Shown one piece after another: positions 37,008-45,873 of a stretch of DNA of 64,000 nucleotides. Origin of the DNA: Saprospiraceae bacterium. GTDB taxonomy: Bacteria > Bacteroidota > Bacteroidia > Chitinophagales > Saprospiraceae. The notes under the pieces were generated by a model. That model was not told the origin of the DNA, made no database searches, and saw only the letters and a program-made list of their open reading frames with translations. How positions within the stretch are numbered: position 1 is the first letter of the stretch; each line of letters opens with the position of its first letter. The stretch is taken from NCBI GenBank assembly GCA_020436935.1, contig JAGQWX010000022.1:16896-80895 (forward strand), read 5' to 3'. The position numbers were made by a program, and so were the translations under genes.

Positions 37008-37421
37008 ATGAAGGTATTATCATTGGTGAGCAAAACACCCAAAATCATTCCTCTCCATCTTGAAATAATTAAAACCCAAGAAACATATGTCTCAGGTGTT
37101 TTGACCATTTCAACAAGCAAGGGCATTGAGATCATCCAAATCAACTCCATTATTTATCTAAAATCAGATAGCAATTACACTTATATTTTTTTAGAGAGCG
37201 GCCGGTCAATATTGGTATCCAAAACCCTGAAAAATTATGAACTTTTACTCAAAAACAGCTTCATTAGAGTACACAACAGTTATCTCGTCAATCCAGATTA
37301 TATCCAGGGATTTCTTAAAAAGACCAACCATTTGTTATTGTGCAATCATCTTGAAATTCCAGTCTCCAGAAGCAAAAAATTAAATGTCAAAAATCTTTTT
37401 AAAAAAAGCAACAGGAATTAA
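37008..37421 (+). CDS. LytTR-domain DNA-binding protein lacking a receiver
   Basis: A 137-residue protein. Residues about 35-135 form a LytTR domain: IEIIQINSIIYLKSDSNYTY, ILVSKTLKNYELLL and SFIRVHNSYLVNPDYIQGF are the usual conserved stretches. There is no response-regulator receiver domain or membrane part, so it is not obviously controlled by a kinase; it could act constitutively or bind a partner. It is divergent from the cytosolic hybrid kinase. Confidence 0.88.
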   Translation: MKVLSLVSKTPKIIPLHLEIIKTQETYVSGVLTISTSKGIEIIQINSIIYLKSDSNYTYIFLESGRSILVSKTLKNYELLLKNSFIRVHNSYLVNPDYIQGFLKKTNHLLLCNHLEIPVSRSKKLNVKNLFKKSNRN

Positions 37422-37548
37422 CTGATGGCGACCGCATGCCTTGAATTTTAATTAAACTTTCGTACTAGCTTGGATACAGCGTGTTTGGAGTGCTTTTCAT
37501 ATGTAGAGAATTGCCCAAAATATTTTCGTCTGACCTTTTCATTACTGC

Positions 37549-38370
37549 CTAAAAACTTCCCCCAAGCGTAGTCGCAATATTCATCATCGTATCCTCAACC
37601 TGGTGGACCAGCTGGGTATACATGGGATCTCTTTTGATGGCCCTCGTACGCTGGAGAGGAAGGTCTATGTGGATGTGTTCCACAAATTTGGCGGGTGGAG
37701 CTTTCAGGATGTATATGTCATCACCGAGGTAAACCGCCTCGCTGATGTCGTGGGTGACAAAGATGATGGTGGAATGAAATTTATTCCAAAGCTCGAGCAG
37801 CAAGTCCTGCATTTGCAACCTGGTTTTGATGTCTAGAGCTCCAAAGGGTTCGTCCATGAGCAGGATGGAAGGATTGGCGAGCAGGCTTCTGGCGATAGCT
37901 ACACGCTGCAGCTGACCACCAGACAAAGTAGGATAAATGGCATATTTTTTTTCATGACCTTCCAGACCGACCAGCTTGATCATCTCCATGGCGCGCTCAT
38001 TTCTTTCTTTCCTTGCAACGCCCTGAAATTCAAGACCAAGGGCGACATTTTCGAGTACGGTTTTCCATGGCAATGAACTGTACTGCTGGAATACCATGCT
38101 CACCCTGGTGTCCTGGTCTACTTCTTTCCCATTGATGCATACGCTGCCTTTTGTGGGTTTTTGTAAACCGCTGATGTATCTCAGCAAAGTAGACTTTCCA
38201 CTTCCAGACATGCCCAGAATAACAACGAACTGCCCCTGGTCGGGCTTGTCTTCGATGATAAGATCCAAATCCTGGATGATCCATGATTGACCGCCGTCGT
38301 AGCTTTGGCTAATGCCCTTGAGTTCTATGACGTTGGCCTGATTCGGATGATCTACTTGTATGATGCCCAT
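37549..38370 (-). CDS. ABC transporter ATPase (NitT/TauT type)
   Basis: A 273-residue ATPase from the ATG at 38368-38370, five bases after the permease stop. The longer frame to 38463 lies inside the permease gene and is rejected. Walker A is GMSGSGKST, the signature is LSGGQLQRVAIARSLL, and Walker B with D-loop is ILLMDEPFGALD. The switch His is in IFVTHDISEAVYLGDDI. It is the last gene of the five-gene operon and would power uptake through the 38376-39443 permease of a substrate delivered by the 39517-41112 binding protein. Closest relatives in pattern import nitrate, sulfonates or thiamine precursors. Confidence 0.93.
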   Translation of the reverse strand: MGIIQVDHPNQANVIELKGISQSYDGGQSWIIQDLDLIIEDKPDQGQFVVILGMSGSGKSTLLRYISGLQKPTKGSVCINGKEVDQDTRVSMVFQQYSSLPWKTVLENVALGLEFQGVARKERNERAMEMIKLVGLEGHEKKYAIYPTLSGGQLQRVAIARSLLANPSILLMDEPFGALDIKTRLQMQDLLLELWNKFHSTIIFVTHDISEAVYLGDDIYILKAPPAKFVEHIHIDLPLQRTRAIKRDPMYTQLVHQVEDTMMNIATTLGGSF

Positions 38371-38375
38371 ATCTT

Positions 38376-39443
38376 TTAAAGGTCTGCTTTTAGGATATAT
38401 TTTTGGTACAACTTGTAGCCGGTATATCCGATGATGGAAAGGATGATGAAGTGAATCGTCCATGACCTGTCTCCGAAGAAATAGTCCATGATCTTAATAT
38501 CGCTGAAGACAGCGGTGTATTCGTTGATGACGATCAGCACGTAAAGTACCAGGGCCAAAATAGAAACCACCTGGAACACATAGTCAAATATGCTGTCCCA
38601 CACAGATACTTTTTTGAGATTGGCTTTTTCATCGTAGCCCGGCTTCGTTTGATATTTGTAAGGGAAAAATTTTCTATCGAGGTATACAAAAATACGGTCT
38701 TGTACCAGACCGATGAACATGATCAGCAATAGGATGGCAAAGGTCTTATCTACCCTACCCTGCCTTTGAGCGGCAAAAGTCAGGGGTCCCAGTCCTCCGG
38801 TCGCTGCTGTGGTTTCTGCAACAATGATGTAAGTCCAGGAAATGGCCGTGAGCACCCTGATGTCATCAATCAATCTGGAAACAACTGCCGGTAAAAAGAC
38901 AGATTTGATGGTCTGCCACTTACTGGCACCCAGGGTATACACTGTTTTTACATATACATCATCCACCTCATCGATCCTCAAAATGACCGTCGGCAATAAA
39001 TAGATAAAAATACCAAAGGCCAAAAAGTTGATCTTCATTTCAGATCCAATGCCGTACCATACTATGAAAAGCGAAGTAACCGCAGTCAATGGCAGGAAAC
39101 GAATGGCACCGATCAATGGCTGCAGACTGCCCCGAAAGACCGGCAACATGCCGATTAGAAAACCCAATGGTATGGCCCAAAGTATGGCTTTGATATAACC
39201 ACCCAGGTTGTGTGCGATTGAAATGGTAATATTCCGGATCAGTTCATTGTCTCGATAGAGATCACCAAATGCATTCCAAACCCTCGATGGATGGGGTAAG
39301 GCGTAACCAGGGATTATAGGACTGCTGCCAGCTGAGAGCAACAACCAGGCACCAAAAAACACCAGCACACCACCAAGGATGAGGGGTGTCTTCAGCTTCT
39401 TTGGAATTGCACCCCTTAAATCTGTCAGCCAGCTCAGTGTCAT
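38376..39443 (-). CDS. ABC transporter permease (NitT/TauT type)
   Basis: A 355-residue permease with about seven membrane helices. The BPD_transp_1 region (about 80-265) contains the coupling motif EVDDVYVKTVYTLGASKWQT then IKSVFLPAVV, which docks on the ATPase. An extra C-terminal part (about 275-355) has two more hydrophobic segments absent from the minimal SsuC/TauC permease. It is separated from the binding-protein gene by an intrinsic terminator and joined closely to the ATPase gene. Confidence 0.9.
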   Translation of the reverse strand: MTLSWLTDLRGAIPKKLKTPLILGGVLVFFGAWLLLSAGSSPIIPGYALPHPSRVWNAFGDLYRDNELIRNITISIAHNLGGYIKAILWAIPLGFLIGMLPVFRGSLQPLIGAIRFLPLTAVTSLFIVWYGIGSEMKINFLAFGIFIYLLPTVILRIDEVDDVYVKTVYTLGASKWQTIKSVFLPAVVSRLIDDIRVLTAISWTYIIVAETTAATGGLGPLTFAAQRQGRVDKTFAILLLIMFIGLVQDRIFVYLDRKFFPYKYQTKPGYDEKANLKKVSVWDSIFDYVFQVVSILALVLYVLIVINEYTAVFSDIKIMDYFFGDRSWTIHFIILSIIGYTGYKLYQKYILKADL

Positions 39444-39465
39444 ATTGAAATATTTTCATATATTA

Positions 39466-39504
39466 AAAACAAAAAAGCCCCACCAAACATAGGTCCGGTG
39501 AGGC
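39466..39504 (-). terminator. Intrinsic terminator inside the ABC operon
   Basis: Read on the minus strand, GCCTCACC pairs with GGTGGGGC across a 12-base loop and is followed at once by TTTTTTG and more T. On the plus strand the arms are 39477-39484 and 39497-39504. It lies after the binding-protein/OmpA gene and before the permease gene. Partial termination here would give more binding protein than transporter. Confidence 0.8.
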
Positions 39505-39516
39505 ATTGATTTTCTT

Positions 39517-41112
39517 TTAGTCAGCGATCAGCTGGAACTCAGTTCTTCTGTTCTTCGCTTTACATTCTTCAGTAGCGTTGGACTCACAACCAGCCATTGG
39601 CTTGTCAGGTCCATTGCCCACAATTACAAACCTGTTGGGATCCATACCATATTGGCTCTGCAGGTAGTCCGCCACAGATTTAGCCCTCTTTTGTGAGAGT
39701 GTTACATTGCTGGCCTTTGAACCTACATTGTCCGTATTGCCTTCAATTCTGATCTTACTGTTACCGAATGTTTTTGCCACTTCGGAAAACTGGAGGTCAA
39801 TGATGGTTTTTGCATTCTCTGAAAGGTTGAATTTACCAGAGTCAAAATTGATGCTCACCGATTTTGAAGAAATGGCTTCTGTCGTTTTATCCGCAGCATT
39901 CTGTGTAAATACTTTTGGTTTTTCAGCACCATATGCTTCAGATACCAGATCTGCATTGGCTGCTGTTACTGCGGAGGTCCATATGGCTGATCTCCAGCTT
40001 GGAGCTACTTTCTCGGCATCGCCTGTTTCTACAAATTTTTTGGCCATTTTTTCATAAACGTCAACTCCTTTAATGCCTTTGTACGATGGCTCCAATCCAA
40101 AGAAGTTCATATTGTCACCGTGATTTGCCCAGTATACATTGGACATCATACCTTTGGCATCATCAGGAGCTACACCATTGAGTTCAGCCAGGTATCTTGC
40201 GGCTTTGTCATAATTGCTTGGTTCTTTCAATTCCACCAAACCCTTCATCCAGCCTTCATAGAATTGTTTGACCTTTTCTCTGTTGGCGTTGAGGTAAGAT
40301 TCTTTCGCAAAAAAGATGTCTGCAATGATGTGCGACTGATCTTTGGTGGTAAGCAATACTTTGGAACCCGGTACAGCCTGTGTTGCGAGGATATCGTCCG
40401 GTGACCACACTACTGCAGCATCTACGTCATTTGACTTGAATAGTTCTGCTGCCTTGATGTTGTCGGTGGTTTTTACCACGTCCACATCCGTATATTTCAA
40501 GCCCGCTGCTTCCAATGAAGATATGAGAAGGGTCTGAGCCGGTGAAGGAACAGCCACTGCGATTTTTTTGCCTTTCAAATCATTGATGGTATTGATGCCT
40601 CTTTTTACGATGATGGCGTCACCACCCCTTGACCAGTCAACCTGCATAAAGGCTTTGGGTCCCAGGGCATTGATGTCATCTGCAGAAGTATAGAGTGGGA
40701 ATGCGTCTGCCGTCTGCACGATGATGTCATACTCACCTGCTGTCCATGCATTCAACGCATTGATCAGGTCGTTTTCAAGCTTGAAGTCCACTTTAAAACC
40801 ATAGTCTTTGTAAAACCGGCTGTTGGTATTTGCTGCTGCGCCTTCATTGAAATAAAGGCCCGGAGCGTATCCACCCCATGATACCAGCTGTACTTTGATG
40901 GTATTAGGATCATTGTCACCGGAGCTATTGCTGGATGAACTTGAATTTGAACCATTGTCACCCCCGTTTTCAATACCGGCTTCTGCGGCTTTTTCCTTGA
41001 TGGTACTGCCAAGTCCCGTATTGTTGAGGATATATCTTCCCAGAAAGAATATTGCTGCCAAAATCAGCACTGTAATCAATAACTTAGAAAATCCTGTTAG
41101 TCTGGTTGCCAT
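39517..41112 (-). CDS. Substrate-binding protein fused to OmpA domain, membrane-anchored
   Basis: A 531-residue protein. An uncleaved N-terminal membrane helix lies at about 10-28. A Ser/Asn/Asp-rich linker (about 45-68) follows, then an NMT1/SsuA-type solute-binding domain (about 72-400, with YDIIVQTADAFPLY and NDLKGKKIAVAVPSPAQTLL). The C-terminal OmpA-like peptidoglycan-binding domain (about 420-531) has INFDSGKFNLSENAKTIID and NVTLSQKRAKSVADYLQSQY. The anchor plus OmpA layout resembles MotB and would hold the binding domain between inner membrane and wall. The substrate is unknown. Confidence 0.9.
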   Translation of the reverse strand: MATRLTGFSKLLITVLILAAIFFLGRYILNNTGLGSTIKEKAAEAGIENGGDNGSNSSSSSNSSGDNDPNTIKVQLVSWGGYAPGLYFNEGAAANTNSRFYKDYGFKVDFKLENDLINALNAWTAGEYDIIVQTADAFPLYTSADDINALGPKAFMQVDWSRGGDAIIVKRGINTINDLKGKKIAVAVPSPAQTLLISSLEAAGLKYTDVDVVKTTDNIKAAELFKSNDVDAAVVWSPDDILATQAVPGSKVLLTTKDQSHIIADIFFAKESYLNANREKVKQFYEGWMKGLVELKEPSNYDKAARYLAELNGVAPDDAKGMMSNVYWANHGDNMNFFGLEPSYKGIKGVDVYEKMAKKFVETGDAEKVAPSWRSAIWTSAVTAANADLVSEAYGAEKPKVFTQNAADKTTEAISSKSVSINFDSGKFNLSENAKTIIDLQFSEVAKTFGNSKIRIEGNTDNVGSKASNVTLSQKRAKSVADYLQSQYGMDPNRFVIVGNGPDKPMAGCESNATEECKAKNRRTEFQLIAD

Positions 41113-41157
41113 TTTATTTAGTTTTTATAGATAAGCGTTTAAAGTATTTGAATTGAT

Positions 41158-42177
41158 TTAATCAAAAAATGAATCGTACTGATTGCCTGATCTCGACAGT
41201 CTTTCAGGCTCCTGAACCGGGTGTTCGAGGTCCATGATTTCATCCTCAGACTGTGCGTCTTTGATGAGCTTTTGTTTGCTGTCACCCAACAAGAGTGAAA
41301 CTCCTTCTTTCTCCCATTTCTCCAGCATTTCAAGGCCTTTTTCTTCAAAAACGCCGTTTTGAAGGTCTATGCTCTGCATGAAGTTCTCTGACAAACTCAT
41401 GAATTCTTCCATCTCTCCGACTTTCTGACTCACATCATTGGCAATGGCTTCGAGGGCTGCGTCGAATACTGCCCTTTTATCTGCATCGCCTTTGATGATG
41501 CTCATTGCAGATTTCATGGCTGAATTACCCGCAGTGATGGCCTTGTATTCCTGTTCTTTGACCTTGACCTGGTCTTCGATGTCTTCAACGAGAACGTAAG
41601 AGTTCTGATACATTTTGTTCAGCACCCGGTAAAGGATCTCCATTTTCCTGTAGAGTTCGTCGAGTTTGATGTTGGACTCCTGCAATCTGCCGGCCTTTCT
41701 GCTTTTGAGGATGAGCTGTGCCTGTTCGTTGCTCTGTTTGGCTTTTTGTGCCATGGTGAGGTTGGTCTCAATCTCTTTTTGGTTGTTGAGGATCATCTCT
41801 TTGAGCTTGTGCATCTGCCCCCTCAACTTGGCGATCTGGCGATTCATATCGCGAAGATTCTTGCGCAAGTCATCAACGTATCCTTTAAGTATAGAAATGG
41901 GGTCTATTTTGATGAATAAGCCTGTGATCCACCGCATTGCAGATTTGTACATATAAGAGACAAGCGCCCTTGACTTTCCGTCCAACGCAAGAAAAATAAT
42001 CGTTCCCAGCAGTACGAGGGTGGTTATCATTCCTGCAGTTGTGGTCAGAAATGCGAGTAAAGCAGCAAGACTGGCTGTTACCAGGTAAACTCCTCCGGCA
42101 AGCAGTCCGCCCAGCACGATGGCTCCGGTTACCCCTTCAGGCTTTTTCCAAAATGACTTTGGTTTTACTGTTGACAT
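41158..42177 (-). CDS. Coiled-coil membrane protein, function unknown
   Basis: A 339-residue protein. Two hydrophobic segments lie at about 17-38 and 42-66, then a cytosolic part that is almost wholly helical, with a long coiled coil at about 95-235 (DDLRKNLRDMNRQIAKLRGQ, then MHKLKEMILNNQKEIETNL). An acidic tail ends SGNQYDSFFD. The coiled coil recalls PspA/IM30-like proteins, but the membrane helices are not typical of PspA and no homology can be claimed. It sits between the other coiled-coil gene (10 bases) and the binding-protein/OmpA gene (45 bases), clearly one operon. Confidence 0.75.
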   Translation of the reverse strand: MSTVKPKSFWKKPEGVTGAIVLGGLLAGGVYLVTASLAALLAFLTTTAGMITTLVLLGTIIFLALDGKSRALVSYMYKSAMRWITGLFIKIDPISILKGYVDDLRKNLRDMNRQIAKLRGQMHKLKEMILNNQKEIETNLTMAQKAKQSNEQAQLILKSRKAGRLQESNIKLDELYRKMEILYRVLNKMYQNSYVLVEDIEDQVKVKEQEYKAITAGNSAMKSAMSIIKGDADKRAVFDAALEAIANDVSQKVGEMEEFMSLSENFMQSIDLQNGVFEEKGLEMLEKWEKEGVSLLLGDSKQKLIKDAQSEDEIMDLEHPVQEPERLSRSGNQYDSFFD

Positions 42178-42187
42178 ATCCGATGGT

Positions 42188-42859
42188 TTAGTTTACAAAT
42201 TTTTGAATGTTGTCCATATCTGACACGATCTGACCTGCGACCAGATTGTATGCACTCATGAAATTGTTTGCCGTAGTCTGTATTTTGTTGGCTGAAGTAG
42301 TTATTTCCTGTTTCATTTGTTCCAACTTCGCTTTATCTTCTTCGATTTGTTTTAAAATCGTCTCTACCTGCGCCTGTTTTTGTTGAATCGATTTTTCCAG
42401 ATTGCTGATGCCAACCGTCTGGTTTTGTTCAACTTTTGCCTGCTGTCCGCCCAGAGCATTTTTGAATTTGCCTTCCTCCTGTTTCAAAATCTTCAGGTAG
42501 TGTTTGGCAGAATCCAGGATTGAAGTTTTTGATGCCCCCATTGTTTTTGCCATGGCCAGCGCAGAATTGTATCGGGTCGCGTCATCCATAGGCATATTGG
42601 CCAGAGACTGCAACGCCTGCTTGTATTCCAGGTAGTCAAATCCGTCGAGGTTGTTGGATTCAATGGCTTTGAGCAGAATGTCGATGAATTTCTGATCGGC
42701 CACCCCTTCTGAAGCGTTGGCATTGATGGTCACCTGAGGTTCGTTCATGGTAGGCATTTCATTACTTGCTACATCGCTCTCAACAGATTTCACATCCTTT
42801 TGTTCGGGTGTTGCTGTTCCGTCCTCCACAACAAATAATTTCTTTAACTTATCAAACAT
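42188..42859 (-). CDS. Cytosolic coiled-coil protein, function unknown
   Basis: A 223-residue protein from the ATG at 42857-42859 (MFDKLKKLFVVEDG); the longer frame begins with a TTG two codons earlier. The N-terminal 50 residues are low-complexity, the middle (about 55-120) is a compact helical domain, and residues 140-205 form a coiled coil (SIQQKQAQVETILKQIEEDK). No signal or membrane helix. It is the first gene of the five-gene operon leading to the ABC transporter. No family is recognised. Confidence 0.72.
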   Translation of the reverse strand: MFDKLKKLFVVEDGTATPEQKDVKSVESDVASNEMPTMNEPQVTINANASEGVADQKFIDILLKAIESNNLDGFDYLEYKQALQSLANMPMDDATRYNSALAMAKTMGASKTSILDSAKHYLKILKQEEGKFKNALGGQQAKVEQNQTVGISNLEKSIQQKQAQVETILKQIEEDKAKLEQMKQEITTSANKIQTTANNFMSAYNLVAGQIVSDMDNIQKFVN

Positions 42860-42908
42860 ACACAAGTGGTTTTAGATAGGGTAAATATCTATAAAAAGCA
42901 GACGAATG

Positions 42909-42939
42909 CAAAAATAATTTGTATATAAGGACAGTAAAA
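42909..42939 (-). promoter_or_regulatory. Probable promoter of the coiled-coil/ABC operon
   Basis: On the minus strand TATTTTTG (42909-42916 in plus coordinates) matches the Bacteroidota -7 consensus TAnnTTTG. A weak TTTT lies at the -33 distance (42936-42939) with a 19-base spacer. It would give a leader of about 45 bases before the ATG at 42859. Confidence 0.45.
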
Positions 42940-43113
42940 AACGTCGAATGGAGCATATGGGCAAGATATGATTCCTGCAACTCAGACAATTATTGGAAGA
43001 TAAGCACAAACAATTACCTATCATCCGTCATTGGAGCAATCCATGGAAAATGCAAATGTCTCTGCGATTGAGTTTTGGCTTTGTTAGCAATTTACCCAAG
43101 TCCGTTTGTCCAT

Positions 43114-44205
43114 TTATGGTTTAAAAAAGGTAAAGGTCTGGTCTTCCAACTTCAGAAAATACTGGCCGCTTGAGAGATTCGTCGTCGGAATGGGATTGCC
43201 GGATTGATAATTCATTTGCTGTATCACACGGCCCTGAGCATCTATCACTTGCAATCTTCCTTTCGTTTCTCCGGAAATGTAGACGGCATCTGGAGCTATT
43301 GTTGGAAAGAGAAAAGTTTCTTCAGACCCTTTGAAAAATCCTGCCAATACGTCGAAGGTTGTTTTTGTACCGTCCAAATCGAATTGATTCAGGCGGTAAT
43401 AATTGATGCCATGTGCCGGATCTTTGTGTTCAAAGCTATAGTCCTTTTCGTTTGATCTGTTGAGCTGTGCTTCGACCCTGCCCAACTCGCTCCATTTTTT
43501 TCCGTCAGTAGAGTGTTCTATGGTGAAGTGGGAGTTGTTGGTTTCGGAAAGGGTTGACCATGCCACTACCAGTTTATTCTTGAAAGTTTCTATTAGATAT
43601 TTATTAATGGTAACATCAAGCACGTTTGAAATGCCAATAACAAAATTATCAATCCTAAATGTACCGGTCCCGCTTGGTGCCGGAGATCTTGAGTTATTAT
43701 CCCAACCTTCTATACAAACATCAGTTGCAACAGCCAAACCATTCTGATTAGTTATTGTTCCATTAATTGGAGTAATTACTGATCCACCATCTGGTACATT
43801 TGCTCCAAAATAGTAAGTAGACCCAATAGAGTAACCCGTCGCTGATGGTCCAGCACCTGTTGCGAAAGCATCATACGATAAGCTATTAATTGAAAAACTA
43901 TAACCCGCATCAGGTGTTAATGTAACACAAAATCTTTTTGCAGTGGCTTGGGTTACTTGAGCCCAACCACTTGTACCTGAAATATATGGTTCGTCGACAA
44001 AATAAGTGCCTGTAGTTTGATTTGTCTGAACAGAACCAGCACTTAATGTAATTTGGGATGCTGCAACATGATCTACAATTGAACTGGGGGAAACATAAGG
44101 GTCAAGATTGAAATTATACACAATCTGACCATGAGAATTAACAATTGTCATGAAAATTAAAGTCAAAGTTAAAACCCCTTTCAGAAATTTGTTTAGATTT
44201 TCCAT
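43114..44205 (-). CDS. Secreted protein with type IX secretion C-terminal tail
   Basis: A 363-residue protein from the ATG at 44203-44205; the longer frame uses TTG. Signal peptide about 1-27 (ending NSHGQ). Residues 28-190 form a beta-rich domain of unknown function, resembling PEP-CTERM-like exported domains. Residues 200-280 resemble a short fibronectin-like segment (NKLVVAWSTLSETNNSHFTI, typical before T9SS tails). The last 75 residues are a Por-type sorting domain (GRLQVIDAQGRVIQQMNYQS, LSSGQYFLKL). It should be exported and anchored at or released from the cell surface. Confidence 0.88.
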   Translation of the reverse strand: MENLNKFLKGVLTLTLIFMTIVNSHGQIVYNFNLDPYVSPSSIVDHVAASQITLSAGSVQTNQTTGTYFVDEPYISGTSGWAQVTQATAKRFCVTLTPDAGYSFSINSLSYDAFATGAGPSATGYSIGSTYYFGANVPDGGSVITPINGTITNQNGLAVATDVCIEGWDNNSRSPAPSGTGTFRIDNFVIGISNVLDVTINKYLIETFKNKLVVAWSTLSETNNSHFTIEHSTDGKKWSELGRVEAQLNRSNEKDYSFEHKDPAHGINYYRLNQFDLDGTKTTFDVLAGFFKGSEETFLFPTIAPDAVYISGETKGRLQVIDAQGRVIQQMNYQSGNPIPTTNLSSGQYFLKLEDQTFTFFKP

Positions 44206-44267
44206 ATTGTTAGTTATTAACAAGAAATATCGATTCGCTTCAAGATTGGAAAATCAAATATACATTT

Positions 44268-44298
44268 TTTGCTCATATGCACAAAAGAACTACTTTTA
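44268..44298 (+). promoter_or_regulatory. Promoter of the ROK kinase gene
   Basis: TTTG at 44268-44271, a 19-base spacer, then TACTTTTA at 44291-44298, one base off TAnnTTTG. The expected transcript start is near 44303, leaving a leader of about 17 bases before the ATG at 44320. Confidence 0.6.
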
Positions 44299-44319
44299 CC
44301 CTTACATTAATTTTACATT

Positions 44320-45222
44320 ATGAGCTACTTGATTGGCGTTGACCTCGGCGGTACAAAAATTGAAGCCGCACTTTTGAATAAGACGGACCTGAGCGTCGTG
44401 GAAAGAAAAAGGATCCCTACTGATGGCCACCTTGGATACGAAAGCATCATTTACAGGTTGTCTGAACTCGTCAAAGGCCTCGCTGCCAAGTACGATTTCA
44501 AACCCAACCACATCGGAGTTGGCACTCCGGGAAGTCTTGATCCCATCCTCAATGCCATGAAAAACTGTAATGCTACAGCGATAAATGGCAAACCCATGAA
44601 AGACGACCTCGAGCGTTTGATGGGTTGTGAGGTAAGACTGAGCAATGACGCCAATTGTTTCGCACTGGCGGAGGCATTGATGGGCGTTGTACCCGATGTC
44701 TTGCCAAAAGCAGAAGTCGTTTTTGGCATCATCCTGGGTACAGGTGTTGGCGGGGGCATTGTGGTAAATGGCAAAGTGATCAACGGCCGCCAGGGCATTG
44801 GTGGTGAGTGGGGACACAACTACCTGGACGAGTCCGGTGGCAGGTGTTTTTGTGGAAACGTTGGTTGCAACGAACGCATCATCGCAGGCCCGGCACTCCA
44901 GCGTTACTATACATCCCTGACCGGGCACGAAAAATTGCTCAAAGACATCGTGGATGATTGGAGAAATGGCACCAACGACGCTGCAACCCAAACGATGGAA
45001 AGATTGTTTGTTTATTTTGGAAAGGCCATTTCACAAGTCATCAACCTGCTGGATCCCGATGCCATTGTCATCGGTGGTGGGGTAGGAAACATTGATGAAT
45101 TGTACACAAGAGGTCCAATTGAAGCAAGAAAATACGTCATCAACAACGGCCGACTTGACACTTTGTTTTTAAAACCAAAACTGGGTGACAGCGCAGGCGT
45201 TTTTGGCGCAGCAATGTTATAA
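44320..45222 (+). CDS. ROK-family sugar kinase
   Basis: A 300-residue kinase. ATP-binding motif GVDLGGTKIEAALL at the start; catalytic Asp in the stretch LSNDANCFALAEA; ROK signature GTGVGGGIVVNGKVINGRQG; zinc site in HNYLDESGGRCFCGNVGCNE (His plus three Cys). ROK kinases phosphorylate glucose, fructose or N-acetylhexosamines; this sequence cannot decide which. It begins an apparent operon with the ABC ATPase gene starting six bases later. Confidence 0.92.
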   Translation: MSYLIGVDLGGTKIEAALLNKTDLSVVERKRIPTDGHLGYESIIYRLSELVKGLAAKYDFKPNHIGVGTPGSLDPILNAMKNCNATAINGKPMKDDLERLMGCEVRLSNDANCFALAEALMGVVPDVLPKAEVVFGIILGTGVGGGIVVNGKVINGRQGIGGEWGHNYLDESGGRCFCGNVGCNERIIAGPALQRYYTSLTGHEKLLKDIVDDWRNGTNDAATQTMERLFVYFGKAISQVINLLDPDAIVIGGGVGNIDELYTRGPIEARKYVINNGRLDTLFLKPKLGDSAGVFGAAML

Positions 45223-45228
45223 TAAATT

Positions 45229-45873
45229 ATGAGCGAAGCCATCAGATTTGACAAGGTCAGCTATCGGTACAAAGGCGGACAGCAGCTCAGCTTTCCAGAC
45301 CTCACCATATCGAAGGGTGAAACCTGCCTGGTCATTGGAGAGTCCGGTGTGGGTAAAACCACCTGTCTCCACCTTATGGCGGGACTGATGAAGTCCGATG
45401 CAGGAGACGTGGTCATTAATGGCACAAGAATCAATGGACTTTCCCAATCAGCGATGGACCATTTCCGGGGACAAAACATAGGGGTCATTTTTCAGCAAAA
45501 TCACTTCATCTCCTCGCTCAATGTGATCGATAACGTCCTTATGAGCCAATATCTGGGCGGTGTAAAAAGAGACGAAGCATTTGGACTCGAATTGCTCAAG
45601 AGGCTGGGCATGAGCCATAAGGCCACCAAAAAAACGAACGCACTTAGCCAGGGCGAACGCCAAAGAGTGTCCATCGCACGGGCACTGGCGGCCAGACCTT
45701 CCATCATCCTGGCAGACGAACCCACTTCAGCCCTCGATGACAGCAATACCACAGAAGTATTCCGACTGCTCAAAGACCAGGCAGACTTCCTGGGTTCCAG
45801 CCTCGTGATAGTCACACACGACACCAGACTCAAAGACCTGATTCCTCACCAAATAGAGTTGAAAAAGGCATGA
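45229..45873 (+). CDS. MacB/LolD-type ABC ATPase
   Basis: A 214-residue ATPase. Walker A GESGVGKTT, signature LSQGERQRVSIARAL, Walker B IILADEPTSALD and switch His in VIVTHDTRL. It belongs with LolD, MacB and FtsE, which drive mechanotransmission rather than classical transport. Its TGA overlaps the ATG of the permease gene (ATGA), so the two are translated together as one transporter. Confidence 0.93.
   Translation: MSEAIRFDKVSYRYKGGQQLSFPDLTISKGETCLVIGESGVGKTTCLHLMAGLMKSDAGDVVINGTRINGLSQSAMDHFRGQNIGVIFQQNHFISSLNVIDNVLMSQYLGGVKRDEAFGLELLKRLGMSHKATKKTNALSQGERQRVSIARALAARPSIILADEPTSALDDSNTTEVFRLLKDQADFLGSSLVIVTHDTRLKDLIPHQIELKKA

Noticed and set aside
38371..38463. N-terminal extension of the ABC ATPase
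   Set aside because: It would be read within the permease gene. The ATG at 38370 follows the permease stop directly and matches the family length.
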